From NCBI RefSeq assembly GCF_044466355.1, contig NZ_JBITMQ010000008.1, positions 310,001-374,000 on the forward strand: a DNA stretch of 64,000 nt, read 5' to 3'. The position numbers were made by a program, and so were the translations under genes. Every line of letters starts with the position of its first letter. The stretch's first letter is position 1. Below the pieces are notes generated by a model that did no database searches, was not told where the DNA came from, and worked only from the letters and a program-made list of their open reading frames with translations. Of this stretch, positions 7,192 through 15,786 are shown one piece after another. This DNA comes from Actinophytocola sp044466355 (lineage in GTDB: Bacteria; Actinomycetota; Actinomycetes; Mycobacteriales; Pseudonocardiaceae).

Positions 7192-8202
7192 GTGGCCGCA
7201 ACGTTCACCGAAGACCTGGCGCCGTTCACGGGGGTGGAGCCGGACGCCGCGTGGCGCGACGAGGTGCGCAGGCTCGCGAAGGAGCGCGACGCCGTACTGC
7301 TCGCGCACAACTACCAGCTGCCGGAGATCCAGGACATCGCCGACCACACCGGCGACTCGCTCGCGCTGAGCCGCATCGCCGCCGCCAGCGACGCGTCCAC
7401 GATCATCTTCTGCGGTGTCCACTTCATGGCGGAGACCGCGAAGATCCTGGCGCCCGAGAAGACCGTCCTCATCCCGGACGCGCGGGCGGGCTGCTCGCTG
7501 GCCGACTCCATCACCGCGGACCAGCTGCGCGCGTGGAAGGCCGAGCACCCCGGCGCGGTCGTCGTGTCCTACGTGAACACGACCGCGGACGTGAAGGCCG
7601 AGACCGACATCTGCTGCACCTCCTCCAACGCCGTCGACGTGGTCGCCTCGATCCCCGCCGACCAGGAGGTCCTCTTCCTCCCGGACCAGTTCCTCGGCGC
7701 GCACGTCAAGCGTGAGACGGGCCGGGAGAACCTGCACATCTGGGCGGGCGAGTGCCACGTGCACGCCGGCATCAACGGTCCCGAGCTGGCCGAGCGGGCC
7801 GCGGCGAACCCCGACGCGGACCTGTTCATCCACCCCGAGTGCGGCTGCGCCACCTCCGCGCTCTACCTCGCGGGTGAGGGCATCGTGCCGAGCGCGCAGG
7901 TCAAGATCCTCTCGACCGGCGACATGGTCACGCAGGCCCGTGCCACGTCGGCGAAGTCGGTGCTCGTGGCGACCGAGGTCGGCATGCTGCACCAGCTGCG
8001 CCGCGCCGCGCCAGAGATCGAGTTCAACGCCGTGAACGACCGCGCGTCCTGCCGGTACATGAAGATGATCACCCCGGCCGCACTGCTCCGCGCGCTGCGC
8101 GAGAACAAGGACGAGGTGCACGTGGACGCCGAGACCGCGGCCCGCGCGCGCGGCGCCGTGCAGCGGATGATCGAGATCGGCAAGCCCGGCGGTGGCGAGT
8201 GA
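7192..8202 (+). CDS. nadA: NadA, quinolinate synthase
   Basis: [4Fe-4S] enzyme condensing iminoaspartate with dihydroxyacetone phosphate to quinolinate. 336 residues. Family motifs: LLAHNYQLPEIQDIADHTGD, FCGVHFMAETAKIL, and three cysteine motifs that supply cluster ligands (ARAGCSLAD, GECHVHAG, ASCRYMKMIT). HPECGCATSAL is also present. The GTG start has a strong AAGGAGG at 7180-7186. First gene of a tightly overlapping nadA-nadB-nadC operon divergent from nrtR. Confidence 0.96.
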   Translation: MAATFTEDLAPFTGVEPDAAWRDEVRRLAKERDAVLLAHNYQLPEIQDIADHTGDSLALSRIAAASDASTIIFCGVHFMAETAKILAPEKTVLIPDARAGCSLADSITADQLRAWKAEHPGAVVVSYVNTTADVKAETDICCTSSNAVDVVASIPADQEVLFLPDQFLGAHVKRETGRENLHIWAGECHVHAGINGPELAERAAANPDADLFIHPECGCATSALYLAGEGIVPSAQVKILSTGDMVTQARATSAKSVLVATEVGMLHQLRRAAPEIEFNAVNDRASCRYMKMITPAALLRALRENKDEVHVDAETAARARGAVQRMIEIGKPGGGE

Positions 8203-9809
8203 CTGCCAACCCACACTGGGAGGCGAGCGCCGACCTCGTGGTGGTCGGCACCGGCGTTGCCGGGCTGACCGCCGCGCTGCGTGCCCGTGAGCTGGGCCTT
8301 TCCGTCCTCGTCGTCACGAAGGACGCGGCCGACGGCGGCAACACGCGCTGGGCGCAGGGCGGTGTCGCGGTCGTGCTGGGCGACGTCGAGGCCGACTCGG
8401 TGGCGCGGCACGTCGACGACACGCTCGTGGCCGGGGTCGGCCTGTGCGACCCCGTGGCCACGTCCCGGATCATCGGGGCGGGCCCGGCGGCCGTCGCCCG
8501 GCTGTGGGGACTCGGCGCGGAGTTCGACCGCGAGGGCGACCGCCTGGCGCGGACCCGCGAGGGCGGGCACACCGCGTTCCGCGTGGTCCACGCGGGCGGC
8601 GACGCCACCGGTGCCGAGGTCGAGCGGGCGCTGCTCGCGGCCTCGCGGGACGGGCGCGTGCCGATGCTCGAGCACCACACGGCCGTCGACACGCTGCGCA
8701 CCCCGGCCGGTGAGGTCGCCGGGCTGCTGGTCCTCGACGCGAACGGGGTGCCGGGCATCCTCGTGGCACCGGCGGTTCTGCTCGCCACCGGCGGGCTCGG
8801 GCAGCTGTACCAGGCGACGTCGAACCCGTCCGTCGCGACGGCCGACGGCATCGCGATCGCGCTGCGGTCCGGTGCGCCGGTCGCGGACCTGGAGTTCGTG
8901 CAGTTCCACCCCACCGTGCTGTTCACCGGTTCCGGCGCGCGCGGGCGGTGCCCGCTCGTGACCGAGGCCGTGCGCGGCGAGGGCGCGGTGCTGGTCGACG
9001 CGCGGGGCGACCGCGTCATGGCCGGGGTGCACCCGCAGGAGGACCTGGCGCCGCGGGACGTGGTGTCGGCGGCGATCACCCGCCGTATGGCGGCGCTCGG
9101 CGACGACCACGTGTACCTGGACGCGACGCACCTGTCCGCGGCGGAGTTCCGGCGCCGGTTCCCGACCGTGCTGGCGGCGTGCCTTTCGGTCGGCGTCGAC
9201 CCGTCGGTGGCGCCGATCCCGGTCGCCCCGGCCGCGCACTTCTCGTGCGGCGGCGTGGTGACCACTGTGGACGGACGAACGGCGGTGCCCGGCCTCTACG
9301 CCGCGGGGGAGGTGGCACGGACCGGCCTGCACGGCGCGAACCGGTTGGCGTCCAACAGTTTGCTGGAGGGGCTCGTGGTCGGCGCGCGTGCGGCGGAGTC
9401 GGTCGCGGCCGACCTGGCGCTGGGCGTGCCGGCGGAGCGGCGGCTGGCGGCGTGCCGGCCGGTGCCGACCGCGCCGGTCGCCGACCGCGACACACTGCAG
9501 CGCGTGATGAGCCGCTACGCCGCGATCGGCCGCGACGCGGAAGGCCTCGCGGTGGTCGGCTCCGTGCTCGACGTGTCCGCTGTGGACCGTCCACTGTCGA
9601 CACGTGAGCTCGTGGAGGACGCGGCGCTGACGTTGACGGCACGCGCGCTGATCGCCGCGGCCGCCGCCCGCGAGGAGTCCCGCGGCTGCCACGTGCGCGA
9701 CGATTTCCCTGCCACCGAGCCGGAATGGGCCCGCAGCCTGACGGTGCGGCTCACCCCGTCGGGCCAGCCGATGATCCCGGAACCCGCGATGGCGAGGGGA
9801 GCGGCATGA
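8199..9809 (+). CDS. nadB: NadB, L-aspartate oxidase
   Basis: FAD flavoprotein that oxidises L-aspartate to iminoaspartate for NadA. 536 residues. N-terminal dinucleotide-binding motif VVGTGVAGLTAALRA, then GGNTRWAQGGVAVV, QFHPTVLF, TEAVRGEGAVLVD, PAAHFSCGGV, GEVARTGLHGANRLASNSLLEG: the succinate-dehydrogenase/fumarate-reductase-like order expected of NadB. GTG 8199 overlaps the nadA stop (GTGA), and its own stop overlaps the nadC ATG, so the three genes are probably translationally coupled. Confidence 0.96.
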   Translation: MTANPHWEASADLVVVGTGVAGLTAALRARELGLSVLVVTKDAADGGNTRWAQGGVAVVLGDVEADSVARHVDDTLVAGVGLCDPVATSRIIGAGPAAVARLWGLGAEFDREGDRLARTREGGHTAFRVVHAGGDATGAEVERALLAASRDGRVPMLEHHTAVDTLRTPAGEVAGLLVLDANGVPGILVAPAVLLATGGLGQLYQATSNPSVATADGIAIALRSGAPVADLEFVQFHPTVLFTGSGARGRCPLVTEAVRGEGAVLVDARGDRVMAGVHPQEDLAPRDVVSAAITRRMAALGDDHVYLDATHLSAAEFRRRFPTVLAACLSVGVDPSVAPIPVAPAAHFSCGGVVTTVDGRTAVPGLYAAGEVARTGLHGANRLASNSLLEGLVVGARAAESVAADLALGVPAERRLAACRPVPTAPVADRDTLQRVMSRYAAIGRDAEGLAVVGSVLDVSAVDRPLSTRELVEDAALTLTARALIAAAAAREESRGCHVRDDFPATEPEWARSLTVRLTPSGQPMIPEPAMARGAA

Positions 9810-10651
9810 GCATCGACCACGAGGACCTCATGCGCGTGGTGAGGACCGCGCTGGACGAGGACCTGCGGTACGGTCCGGACGCGACCACCGAGGCGACGGT
9901 GCCCGAGGACGCGGTCGCGACGGCGACGATCGCCCCGCGCGCCTTCGGGACCGTGGCGGGGATCCCGGCGGTACGCGCGGTGTTCGACGAGGTGATCGGC
10001 GACTACGAGGTGCTGTCCACCATGGCGGACGGCGCGCGTGTCCGCCCCGGCGACGACGTGCTGGTGGTCCGCGCTCCGGTCCGGCGCCTGCTCACGGCGG
10101 AACGCACGGCGCTGAACCTGCTGTGCCACCTGTCGGGCGTGGCGACCGCGACCGCGGCGTGGGTCGAGGCGGTGGCGGGTACCGGCGTGGCGATCCGCGA
10201 CTCCCGCAAGACGCTGCCGGGCCTGCGCCTGCTGGAGAAGTACGCGGTCCGCTGCGGTGGTGGCGTCAACCACCGCCTGGGCCTGGGCGATGCCGTGCTG
10301 ATCAAGGACAACCACGTCGCGGCCGCGGGTTCGGTGGTGGCCGCGTTGCGCGCGGCCCGCGACCGGGCGCCGGACCTGCCGTGCGAGGTGGAGGTCGACA
10401 GTCTGGACCAGTTGGACGAGGCGCTCGCGGAGAAGGCGGAGCTGGTGCTGCTGGACAACTTCACCCCCGAGCACTGTGTGACCGCTGTTCGTCGGGTCGC
10501 GGACGTCGGCGCGTCGACGAAGCTCGAGGTGTCGGGCGGGCTGAAGATCGCCGACGCGCGCGTGTACGCGGAGACGGGGGTGGACTTCCTGGCGGTGGGC
10601 GCGCTGACGCACTCGGCGCCCGCGCTCGACCTGGGGCTGGATCTGCGGTGA
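9806..10651 (+). CDS. nadC: NadC, nicotinate-nucleotide pyrophosphorylase (quinolinate phosphoribosyltransferase)
   Basis: Converts quinolinate and PRPP to nicotinate mononucleotide, joining the de novo branch to NAD. 281 residues from ATG 9806, which overlaps the nadB TGA (ATGA). Motifs: EDLRYGPDATTEA, TALNLLCHLSGVAT, RDSRKTLPGLRLLEKYAVRCGG, HRLGLGDAVLIKDNH, EVEVDSLDQL, LLDNF, EVSGGL. An in-frame start at 9725 would lie within nadB and is rejected. The gene-free repeat block begins right after the stop. Confidence 0.96.
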   Translation: MSIDHEDLMRVVRTALDEDLRYGPDATTEATVPEDAVATATIAPRAFGTVAGIPAVRAVFDEVIGDYEVLSTMADGARVRPGDDVLVVRAPVRRLLTAERTALNLLCHLSGVATATAAWVEAVAGTGVAIRDSRKTLPGLRLLEKYAVRCGGGVNHRLGLGDAVLIKDNHVAAAGSVVAALRAARDRAPDLPCEVEVDSLDQLDEALAEKAELVLLDNFTPEHCVTAVRRVADVGASTKLEVSGGLKIADARVYAETGVDFLAVGALTHSAPALDLGLDLR

Positions 10652-10678
10652 GCCGTGACGGGCCCCGTTGTGGGTGGT

Positions 10679-11342
10679 GTCCTCGCCGGACGGCAGATCT
10701 CGGGGAGGGCAGGGCACGATTTCGGCTGTGGGAGATTTGGCAAGGGCAGGCAGGCCGTCTTTGTGGGCTTGCGTGTGGGCGGGGTCCGTTTCGCGGGCGG
10801 GCGCGCAGCGCCCGGCGGGCATCCGCCGGGCGCCGTGTTGTGAAAGGCGCGTTCGCGGCATCGCCGGGTGCCGCGAAGGGCGCTTTCGCAGCACTGAGCG
10901 CCGGTAATGCGCCTTTCACAGCACCGCCCGGCCCGCGCAGCGGGCCAGGCTCGTACACGGCCGACCTTGATCACCGGTCGATCCGGGACGTTGAGTGTCC
11001 CGAAAGCGTCCCTCAGGACGTTGAGTGTCCCGAAAGGCCCCTTCGGGGCATCCTCCGGCCGGGCGCGCAGCGCCCGAGACCCCGCGAAGCGGGCAAGGCC
11101 CCCAAGCAGGCCGGGCGCAAGCCCACAAAGACGGCCTGCCTGCCCTCCCGTCGACCTGGCGAAGCCCGATCACACCGGGTCAAGGGGCCAGCCGAAAGCA
11201 CCCCGTGCCCGAAACACCGGCCCCTTGACGCGGTGTGATAGCCCGGAGGGAGGTCGACGGGAGGGCAGGCACACCCATCCTCGCCAATCTCAACAAGCCC
11301 GAACCGTGAAGCCCCCTCCCCGAGATCAGCCCGTCCGGCGAG
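10679..11342. repeat. Nested inverted-repeat block, no credible gene
   Basis: Gene-free stretch between nadC and a TetR gene (10652-11499). It contains several inverted pairs. Outer imperfect arms start gtcctcgccggacgg at 10679 and end at 11342. A perfect 30-bp pair lies at 10744-10773 / 11116-11145. A perfect 20-bp pair lies at 11138-11157 / 11251-11270, flanking a second imperfect 19-bp pair. Two 21-bp direct repeats containing gttgagtgtcccgaaag occur at 10986-11006 and 11016-11036 (30-bp period); part recurs inverted at 11407-11417. Copies of a tgaaaggcgc motif lie at 10841-10920. Short frames here have no coding signature. Similar intergenic arrays are common in Pseudonocardiaceae (from memory). 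Confidence 0.75.
10808..10833 (+). terminator. Strong hairpin downstream of nadC
   Basis: 11-bp perfect stem gcgcccggcgg / ccgccgggcgc with loop gcat. No T-run follows; could end nadABC transcription or simply be part of the repeat block. Confidence 0.35.
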
Positions 11343-11499
11343 GACCCCCCGGAGGGAAACCCAAACCGCCCGTACACAACCGAGCCTGATCATCGGCGGA
11401 TTCGGGCTCAACGTCCCACAAGCACCAATGATCATGCTCGGTCATCCGCGTGGACGCGGCACCGGCTGGGCCGGCACACACTGTCACAGCCCAGGACTC

Positions 11500-12072
11500 T
11501 CAGCCGGACAGCGCGCGCAGATCGGCGAGACCGCGCAACAAATCCTCGCCACGCGGTGCGGCGGCCGGGTCGAGCAGCCACTGCATGGCCAAGCCGTCGC
11601 ACACCGCCATCACCCAGCTCGCCACCGCGGCGCAGCGTGGGTCGTCGGGGGTGGTCGACAGTGCGTCGGCGATGATGCGGCTCGCTGCCGTGCGTACGTT
11701 GCGGTACGTCCCCGCCAACTGCTCGCGCAGATCCGGGGAGCGGTCCGCCTGCGCCATCGCCTCCACGAACGACACCAGCAGTGCCCGCCGTCCGCCGACG
11801 TGTTCGAGGAACGCCGCCCACGTTCGGTGCGCCCGTTCCATCGGCGACGCGTGTGGGTCGGCCAGTGCGATCTCCGCCAGCTGCCGCGCCCACTCCTCGA
11901 ACAGTTCACCCAGCGCCGTGTTCAGGAGGCCCGCCTTCGAGCCGAAGTGGTATCCGATCGAGGCCAGGTTCGTGCCCGACGCGGCGACGAGGTCACGCGC
12001 GGTGATGTGCGCGTATCCCTTGTCCTCCAGCAGTTGCCGTGCGGCGGCGAGCAGCTGTTCCCGGTGGCCCAC
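11500..12072 (-). CDS. TetR-family transcriptional regulator
   Basis: 190 residues from GTG 12072. N-terminal helix-turn-helix: REQLLAAARQLLEDKGYAHI, TARDLVAASGTNLASIGYHF, GSKAGLLNTALGELFEEW. The C-terminal helical ligand domain has LVSFVEAMAQADRSPDLREQ and ASWVMAVCDGLAMQWLLDP. The start is chosen because TACGAT lies 6 nt upstream (12079-12084). A longer version from ATG 12123 would run through the operator. Divergent from a cytochrome P450 with a palindrome in the 49-bp gap, so it most likely represses the P450 and possibly itself. Ligand unknown. Confidence 0.88.
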   Translation of the reverse strand: MGHREQLLAAARQLLEDKGYAHITARDLVAASGTNLASIGYHFGSKAGLLNTALGELFEEWARQLAEIALADPHASPMERAHRTWAAFLEHVGGRRALLVSFVEAMAQADRSPDLREQLAGTYRNVRTAASRIIADALSTTPDDPRCAAVASWVMAVCDGLAMQWLLDPAAAPRGEDLLRGLADLRALSG

Positions 12073-12099
12073 CGGATGATCGTACTTGTGCCGCCGATC

Positions 12100-12113
12100 T
12101 ATACGCGCGTATA
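12100..12113. promoter_or_regulatory. Operator between TetR and P450 genes
   Basis: Perfect 14-bp palindrome TATACGCGCGTATA running into the AT-rich P450 -10 region (TATAAAAT, 12110-12117). Its position suits steric repression by the adjacent TetR. Confidence 0.7.
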
Positions 12114-12121
12114 AAATGGGC

Positions 12122-13429
12122 ATGGCCACGGTCGAGGCACGTTCCGCAACCGCCCTGCCGCCCGGGTCGGACCTGCCCACGCTGGTCCAGACGATCCTGT
12201 TCCTGGCCTTCCGCCGTCAGATCCACGCGCGCTGGCGCCGCCGCTACGGCGAGGTGTTCACGTCCCGCGTCGCGGGCGGCCGGACCATCGTCACGCTGAG
12301 TCGACCGGAGCACATCCGCCAGGTCTTCGCGGGTGCGCCGACCGTCTTCCACGCCGGTGAGGGCAACGGGCTGCTGGCACCGGTCATGGGCAGGCACTCG
12401 CTGCTCACCACCGACGAGGACGAGCACCTGCGGGCCCGCAAGCTGCTGATGCCCGCGTTCAACGGCGCCGCCCTGCGCGGCTACCGCGACCTCATGACCG
12501 GGCTGGCCGTGACCGACGTCGAACGTTGGCCCGTCGGCACGCCGTTCGCCGTGCACCCGCGCATGAACGCGGTCACGCTGGAGATCATCCTGCGGGTCGT
12601 GTTCGGCATGGCCGACGGGCCACGGCTGGCGCGGCTGCGGCCGCGGCTGCGCCGCATCTCCGAGATCGGCCCGCTCACCGTGCTCGGCTGGAGCTACCCG
12701 CGGCTGCGCCGGTTCGCCTTCTGGCGCCGCAACTGGGACAACCTGCACGCCGCGGACCGGCTGCTGTACGCGGAGATCGCCGACCGCCGCGCGGTCGGTG
12801 ACCTGTCTGAACGCGACGACGTGCTGTCCCGCCTGCTCACCGCGGCGGGCGACGAGCTGACCGACGTCGAACTGCGCGACCAGATGATCACCCTGCTGCT
12901 GGCGGGCCACGAGACCACCGCGACCGCGCTCGCCTGGTCCTTCCACGAACTCGCGCGTCGCCCCGACATCCTGCGTACCGCACAGCGCGCCGCCGACGAC
13001 GGCGACGACACCTATCTGGAGGCCGTGGCGAAGGAGGCCATGCGTCGCCGCCCGGTGATCCAGAACGTGGCGCGTGTGCTGACCGAGCCGGTCGAGCTGG
13101 CGGGCTACCGGCTGCCCGCGGGCACCGTCGTCGCACCGAGCATCTCACTCGTGCACCGCGACGCGACCGTCCACAACGAACCGGACGACTTCCGGCCCGG
13201 CCGGTTCCTCGGCAAGCCACCGGAGTCGGGTACGTGGATTCCGTTCGGCGGCGGGGTGCGCCGCTGCATCGGCGCGGGCTTCTCGCTGCAGGAAGCGGTC
13301 GCGGTGCTGAAGGAAGCCCTGACCCGCTACGACATCCGCCCGGCGAGCGACCACGCCGAGTTCCCGAAGCCCCGCAACATCACGCTCGTCCCGTCGCGCG
13401 GCGCCCGGATCGTCGCGATCCCGCGCTAG
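12122..13429 (+). CDS. Cytochrome P450
   Basis: 435-residue soluble class I P450. I-helix AGHETTATALAWSFHE (oxygen activation), K-helix EAMRR (ExxR), and heme-binding loop FGGGVRRCIGAGFSLQEAVA with the ligand Cys at about 382. N-terminal LPPGSDLPTLVQTILFLAFR and the F/G region resemble actinobacterial CYP135/CYP138-like enzymes. No ferredoxin or reductase gene is adjacent, so redox partners come from elsewhere. ATG 12122 is favoured over ATG 12116 because it lies just beyond the AT-rich -10 region. The TAG stop forms a CTAG shared with the convergent hydrolase. Confidence 0.92.
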   Translation: MATVEARSATALPPGSDLPTLVQTILFLAFRRQIHARWRRRYGEVFTSRVAGGRTIVTLSRPEHIRQVFAGAPTVFHAGEGNGLLAPVMGRHSLLTTDEDEHLRARKLLMPAFNGAALRGYRDLMTGLAVTDVERWPVGTPFAVHPRMNAVTLEIILRVVFGMADGPRLARLRPRLRRISEIGPLTVLGWSYPRLRRFAFWRRNWDNLHAADRLLYAEIADRRAVGDLSERDDVLSRLLTAAGDELTDVELRDQMITLLLAGHETTATALAWSFHELARRPDILRTAQRAADDGDDTYLEAVAKEAMRRRPVIQNVARVLTEPVELAGYRLPAGTVVAPSISLVHRDATVHNEPDDFRPGRFLGKPPESGTWIPFGGGVRRCIGAGFSLQEAVAVLKEALTRYDIRPASDHAEFPKPRNITLVPSRGARIVAIPR

Positions 13430-14190
13430 AGCCGTCGGTTCGCCAGCACCGGGATGTTCTCGCGCACCCGCGCGACCCGGTCCAGGTCGAGGTCCACCAC
13501 CAGCAGCTCCGGGTCCGCGCCGGCCGACGCGAACACCGACCCGTCCGGCGCCGCGACGAGGCTGTGCCCGATGCCGGTCGGCGCCTTCGACGGCACACCG
13601 GGGTCGGCCTGCCCGCACGCCACGACCCAGCACGTCGAGTCCAGCGCCCGAGCCCGCACGAGCAGCTCCCACTGCTCCCGCTTGCCCGGCCCGGCACCCC
13701 ACGACGCGCCCAGCAGCACCACCGACGTGCCCTCGTCCGCGAGCCCGGTGAACACGCCGGGGAACCGCACGTCGTAACACGTCGCCAGACCGATGTCGCC
13801 CAGTACAACCAGATCGTCACCGGGAGCGACGGTCCGCGACTCCTGGAAACCGAACGCGTCGTAGAGGTGGATCTTGTCGTAGCCCACGTGGTGCGCACGG
13901 CTCGTGGCCAGGAGCGTGTTGAACACCCGCCCGTCCGGCGACGGCGTGAACATCCCCGCCACCACGAGCACGTCGTGCTCGCTCGCGATGTCGCGCACCG
14001 CCGACGCCCACGGGCCGTCGAGCGGTTCCGCGATCGGGCCCAGTGACGTGCCGAAACACGCCATCGTCGCCTCCGGGAACAGGACGACGGACGCGCCGTC
14101 GGCGGCCGCGGTCTTCACCTGTGCCGCCACCAGTTCGAGGTTCGCCGACGGCGACGGAGCGGACGTGATCTGGCTCAACGCGACACGCAC
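13426..14190 (-). CDS. Carbon-nitrogen hydrolase (nitrilase superfamily)
   Basis: 254 residues with the complete nitrilase Glu-Lys-Cys triad: E40 in VVLFPEAT, K106 in YDKIHLYDAF, C138 in GLATCYDVRFP. Length and motifs fit the Nit2/omega-amidase-like branch that deaminates deaminated glutathione or alpha-keto acid amides; the true substrate cannot be told from sequence. GTG start with AGGAGGTCGG upstream. Its stop shares a CTAG (13426-13429) with the convergent P450. Confidence 0.92.
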   Translation of the reverse strand: MRVALSQITSAPSPSANLELVAAQVKTAAADGASVVLFPEATMACFGTSLGPIAEPLDGPWASAVRDIASEHDVLVVAGMFTPSPDGRVFNTLLATSRAHHVGYDKIHLYDAFGFQESRTVAPGDDLVVLGDIGLATCYDVRFPGVFTGLADEGTSVVLLGASWGAGPGKREQWELLVRARALDSTCWVVACGQADPGVPSKAPTGIGHSLVAAPDGSVFASAGADPELLVVDLDLDRVARVRENIPVLANRRL

Positions 14191-14251
14191 GGCGACCGAC
14201 CTCCTGGTGTGAGAATGTCTGATCCCTCCACGCGAGGATAGGCCGCCCGGC

Positions 14252-14257
14252 TAGGGT
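14252..14257 (+). promoter_or_regulatory. -10 box, leaderless promoter of the family-5 binding-protein gene
   Basis: TAGGGT, 8 nt before GTG 14266. Confidence 0.5.
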
Positions 14258-14265
14258 CGGGCCTC

Positions 14266-15786
14266 GTGCGTCAGAAGTCGCGTCTCCTCGTGCCGTTGCT
14301 CGCGGCCGCACTCGCGGGCGCCTGCACCGGCGACCCGGCGCCACCGGCTTCCGGCGACCCGGACGGCACCGCCATGGTGATCGCCGTGGCCGACGAGCCC
14401 GCCGACGTGAACCCGCTGTCCGGGTTCGCGGAGCACGGCGCCGCGAAGTTGTACGACGGGCTCGTCGAGCACCAGGCCGACCTGTCGCTGCGGCCCGCGC
14501 TCGCGACCGGGCTGCCGGAACCGAGCGCCGACGGTCGGTCGTGGACGGTGCGTCTGCGGTCGGGTGTCACGTTCAGCGACGGGTCGCCGCTAGAGGCGCA
14601 GGACGTCGTCGCCACCTACCGCGCGGTGCTCGACCCGAAGCGGAAGTCGCCGCTGCGCCAACGGTTCGCCATGCTGAAGGGCGTCACCGCGGTCAACCCG
14701 GCCACCGTGCGGTTCGATCTGACCGCGCCGTACGCGCCGTTCCCCGAGCTGCTCGTGCTCGGTGTCGTGTCGAGCGAGTCGGTGACCACCCGGGAGCCCG
14801 TCGGTACCGGGCCGTACGAGCTGGAGTCGTGGACGCGCGGCGAGCGGATGGTGCTCGCGGCCAACGAGACCTACTGGAACGACCCGCCCGCCATCGAGAA
14901 GGTGACCGTCGAGTTCATCCCCGACGACAAGGCCCGCGCCGACCGCCTGCGCGACGGCAAGCTCGACGGCGCCGCGCTGCCGCCGCCACTCGCCGCCGGG
15001 TTCGAGGAGGCCGACGGCATGATGGTGGCCTACCACAGCGCCGCCGACGTGCGGGCCGTCGTGCTGCCCACCGACAACCCGGTGACCGGCGACCCGGCGA
15101 TGCGGCTCGCGCTGAACCACGCCGTCGACCGCAGGACCATGGTCGAGGAGGCGGTGGCCACGAAGGCACGGGTCGCGTACACGCCGATGCCGCACGTGCT
15201 GGCCGAGTTCGTCGACCCGGACGCCACCTTCGAGTTCGACGTGACCACCGCGCTCGACGCGTTGTCCGCGGGCGGTTGGCTGCCGGGCACGGCGGGGGTG
15301 CGGACGAAGAACGGCGTGCCCGCGCGGTTCACCCTGCGGTATCCGGCCGGTGACTCGGTGTCCGCCGCGCTGGCGCGGTCGTTCGCCGAGAACGCGCTCG
15401 CCGTCGGCGTCGAGGTGACGCCGGAGGCCGTGACCACCAGCGGGCCCGGCCCAGCGGTCGTGCGGTTCGGTGACCCGTTCGACCCGGACCCGAGGCTGTA
15501 CCCGCTGGTGCACAGCGGCTCCGCGCTCGGCGGCTATCACGACGCGACCGTCGACGGGGCCCTCGTGACCGGCCGCACCGCGACCGACCCGGCGGAGCGG
15601 GCGACCGCGTACCGCAAGTTCCAGCGGGCATGGGTGACCGCGCCGGGCATGGTGGTGCTGGTGGCGCCGAACCACACGTACGTGATGCGTGAGAGCTGGG
15701 ACGGTTACGTGCCGGTCGTCGACGCGTCCGGCGCGGACTTCACGTGGGGGGCCTGGTGGAACCTCGAGGAGTGGACCCCACGGTGA
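14266..15786 (+). CDS. Family-5 (peptide/nickel-type) ABC substrate-binding lipoprotein
   Basis: 506 residues. Signal peptide with lipobox LAGAC (Cys about 20), so exported and lipid-anchored. SBP_bac_5 features: VNPLSGFAEHGAAKLYDGLV, LATGLPEPSADGRSWTVRLR, GVTFSDGSPLEAQDVVATYR, GTGPYELESW, MRLALNHAVDRRTMVEEAV. The family binds oligopeptides, nickel or opines for an ABC importer, yet no permease or ATPase gene is nearby. It is an orphan binding protein relying on an unlinked transporter. Its stop overlaps the GTG of the next gene (GTGA), suggesting coupled expression with that PLP enzyme. Confidence 0.9.
   Translation: MRQKSRLLVPLLAAALAGACTGDPAPPASGDPDGTAMVIAVADEPADVNPLSGFAEHGAAKLYDGLVEHQADLSLRPALATGLPEPSADGRSWTVRLRSGVTFSDGSPLEAQDVVATYRAVLDPKRKSPLRQRFAMLKGVTAVNPATVRFDLTAPYAPFPELLVLGVVSSESVTTREPVGTGPYELESWTRGERMVLAANETYWNDPPAIEKVTVEFIPDDKARADRLRDGKLDGAALPPPLAAGFEEADGMMVAYHSAADVRAVVLPTDNPVTGDPAMRLALNHAVDRRTMVEEAVATKARVAYTPMPHVLAEFVDPDATFEFDVTTALDALSAGGWLPGTAGVRTKNGVPARFTLRYPAGDSVSAALARSFAENALAVGVEVTPEAVTTSGPGPAVVRFGDPFDPDPRLYPLVHSGSALGGYHDATVDGALVTGRTATDPAERATAYRKFQRAWVTAPGMVVLVAPNHTYVMRESWDGYVPVVDASGADFTWGAWWNLEEWTPR

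Noticed and set aside
10986..11036. CRISPR-like repeats
   Set aside because: Only two direct copies of 21 bp with a 9-bp gap, no leader and no cas genes.
10907..11389. Open frames within the inverted-repeat block (peptides with TLSVPK and KGAFAA repeats)
   Set aside because: They are translations of the short DNA repeats, present on both strands and in several frames, without coding bias.
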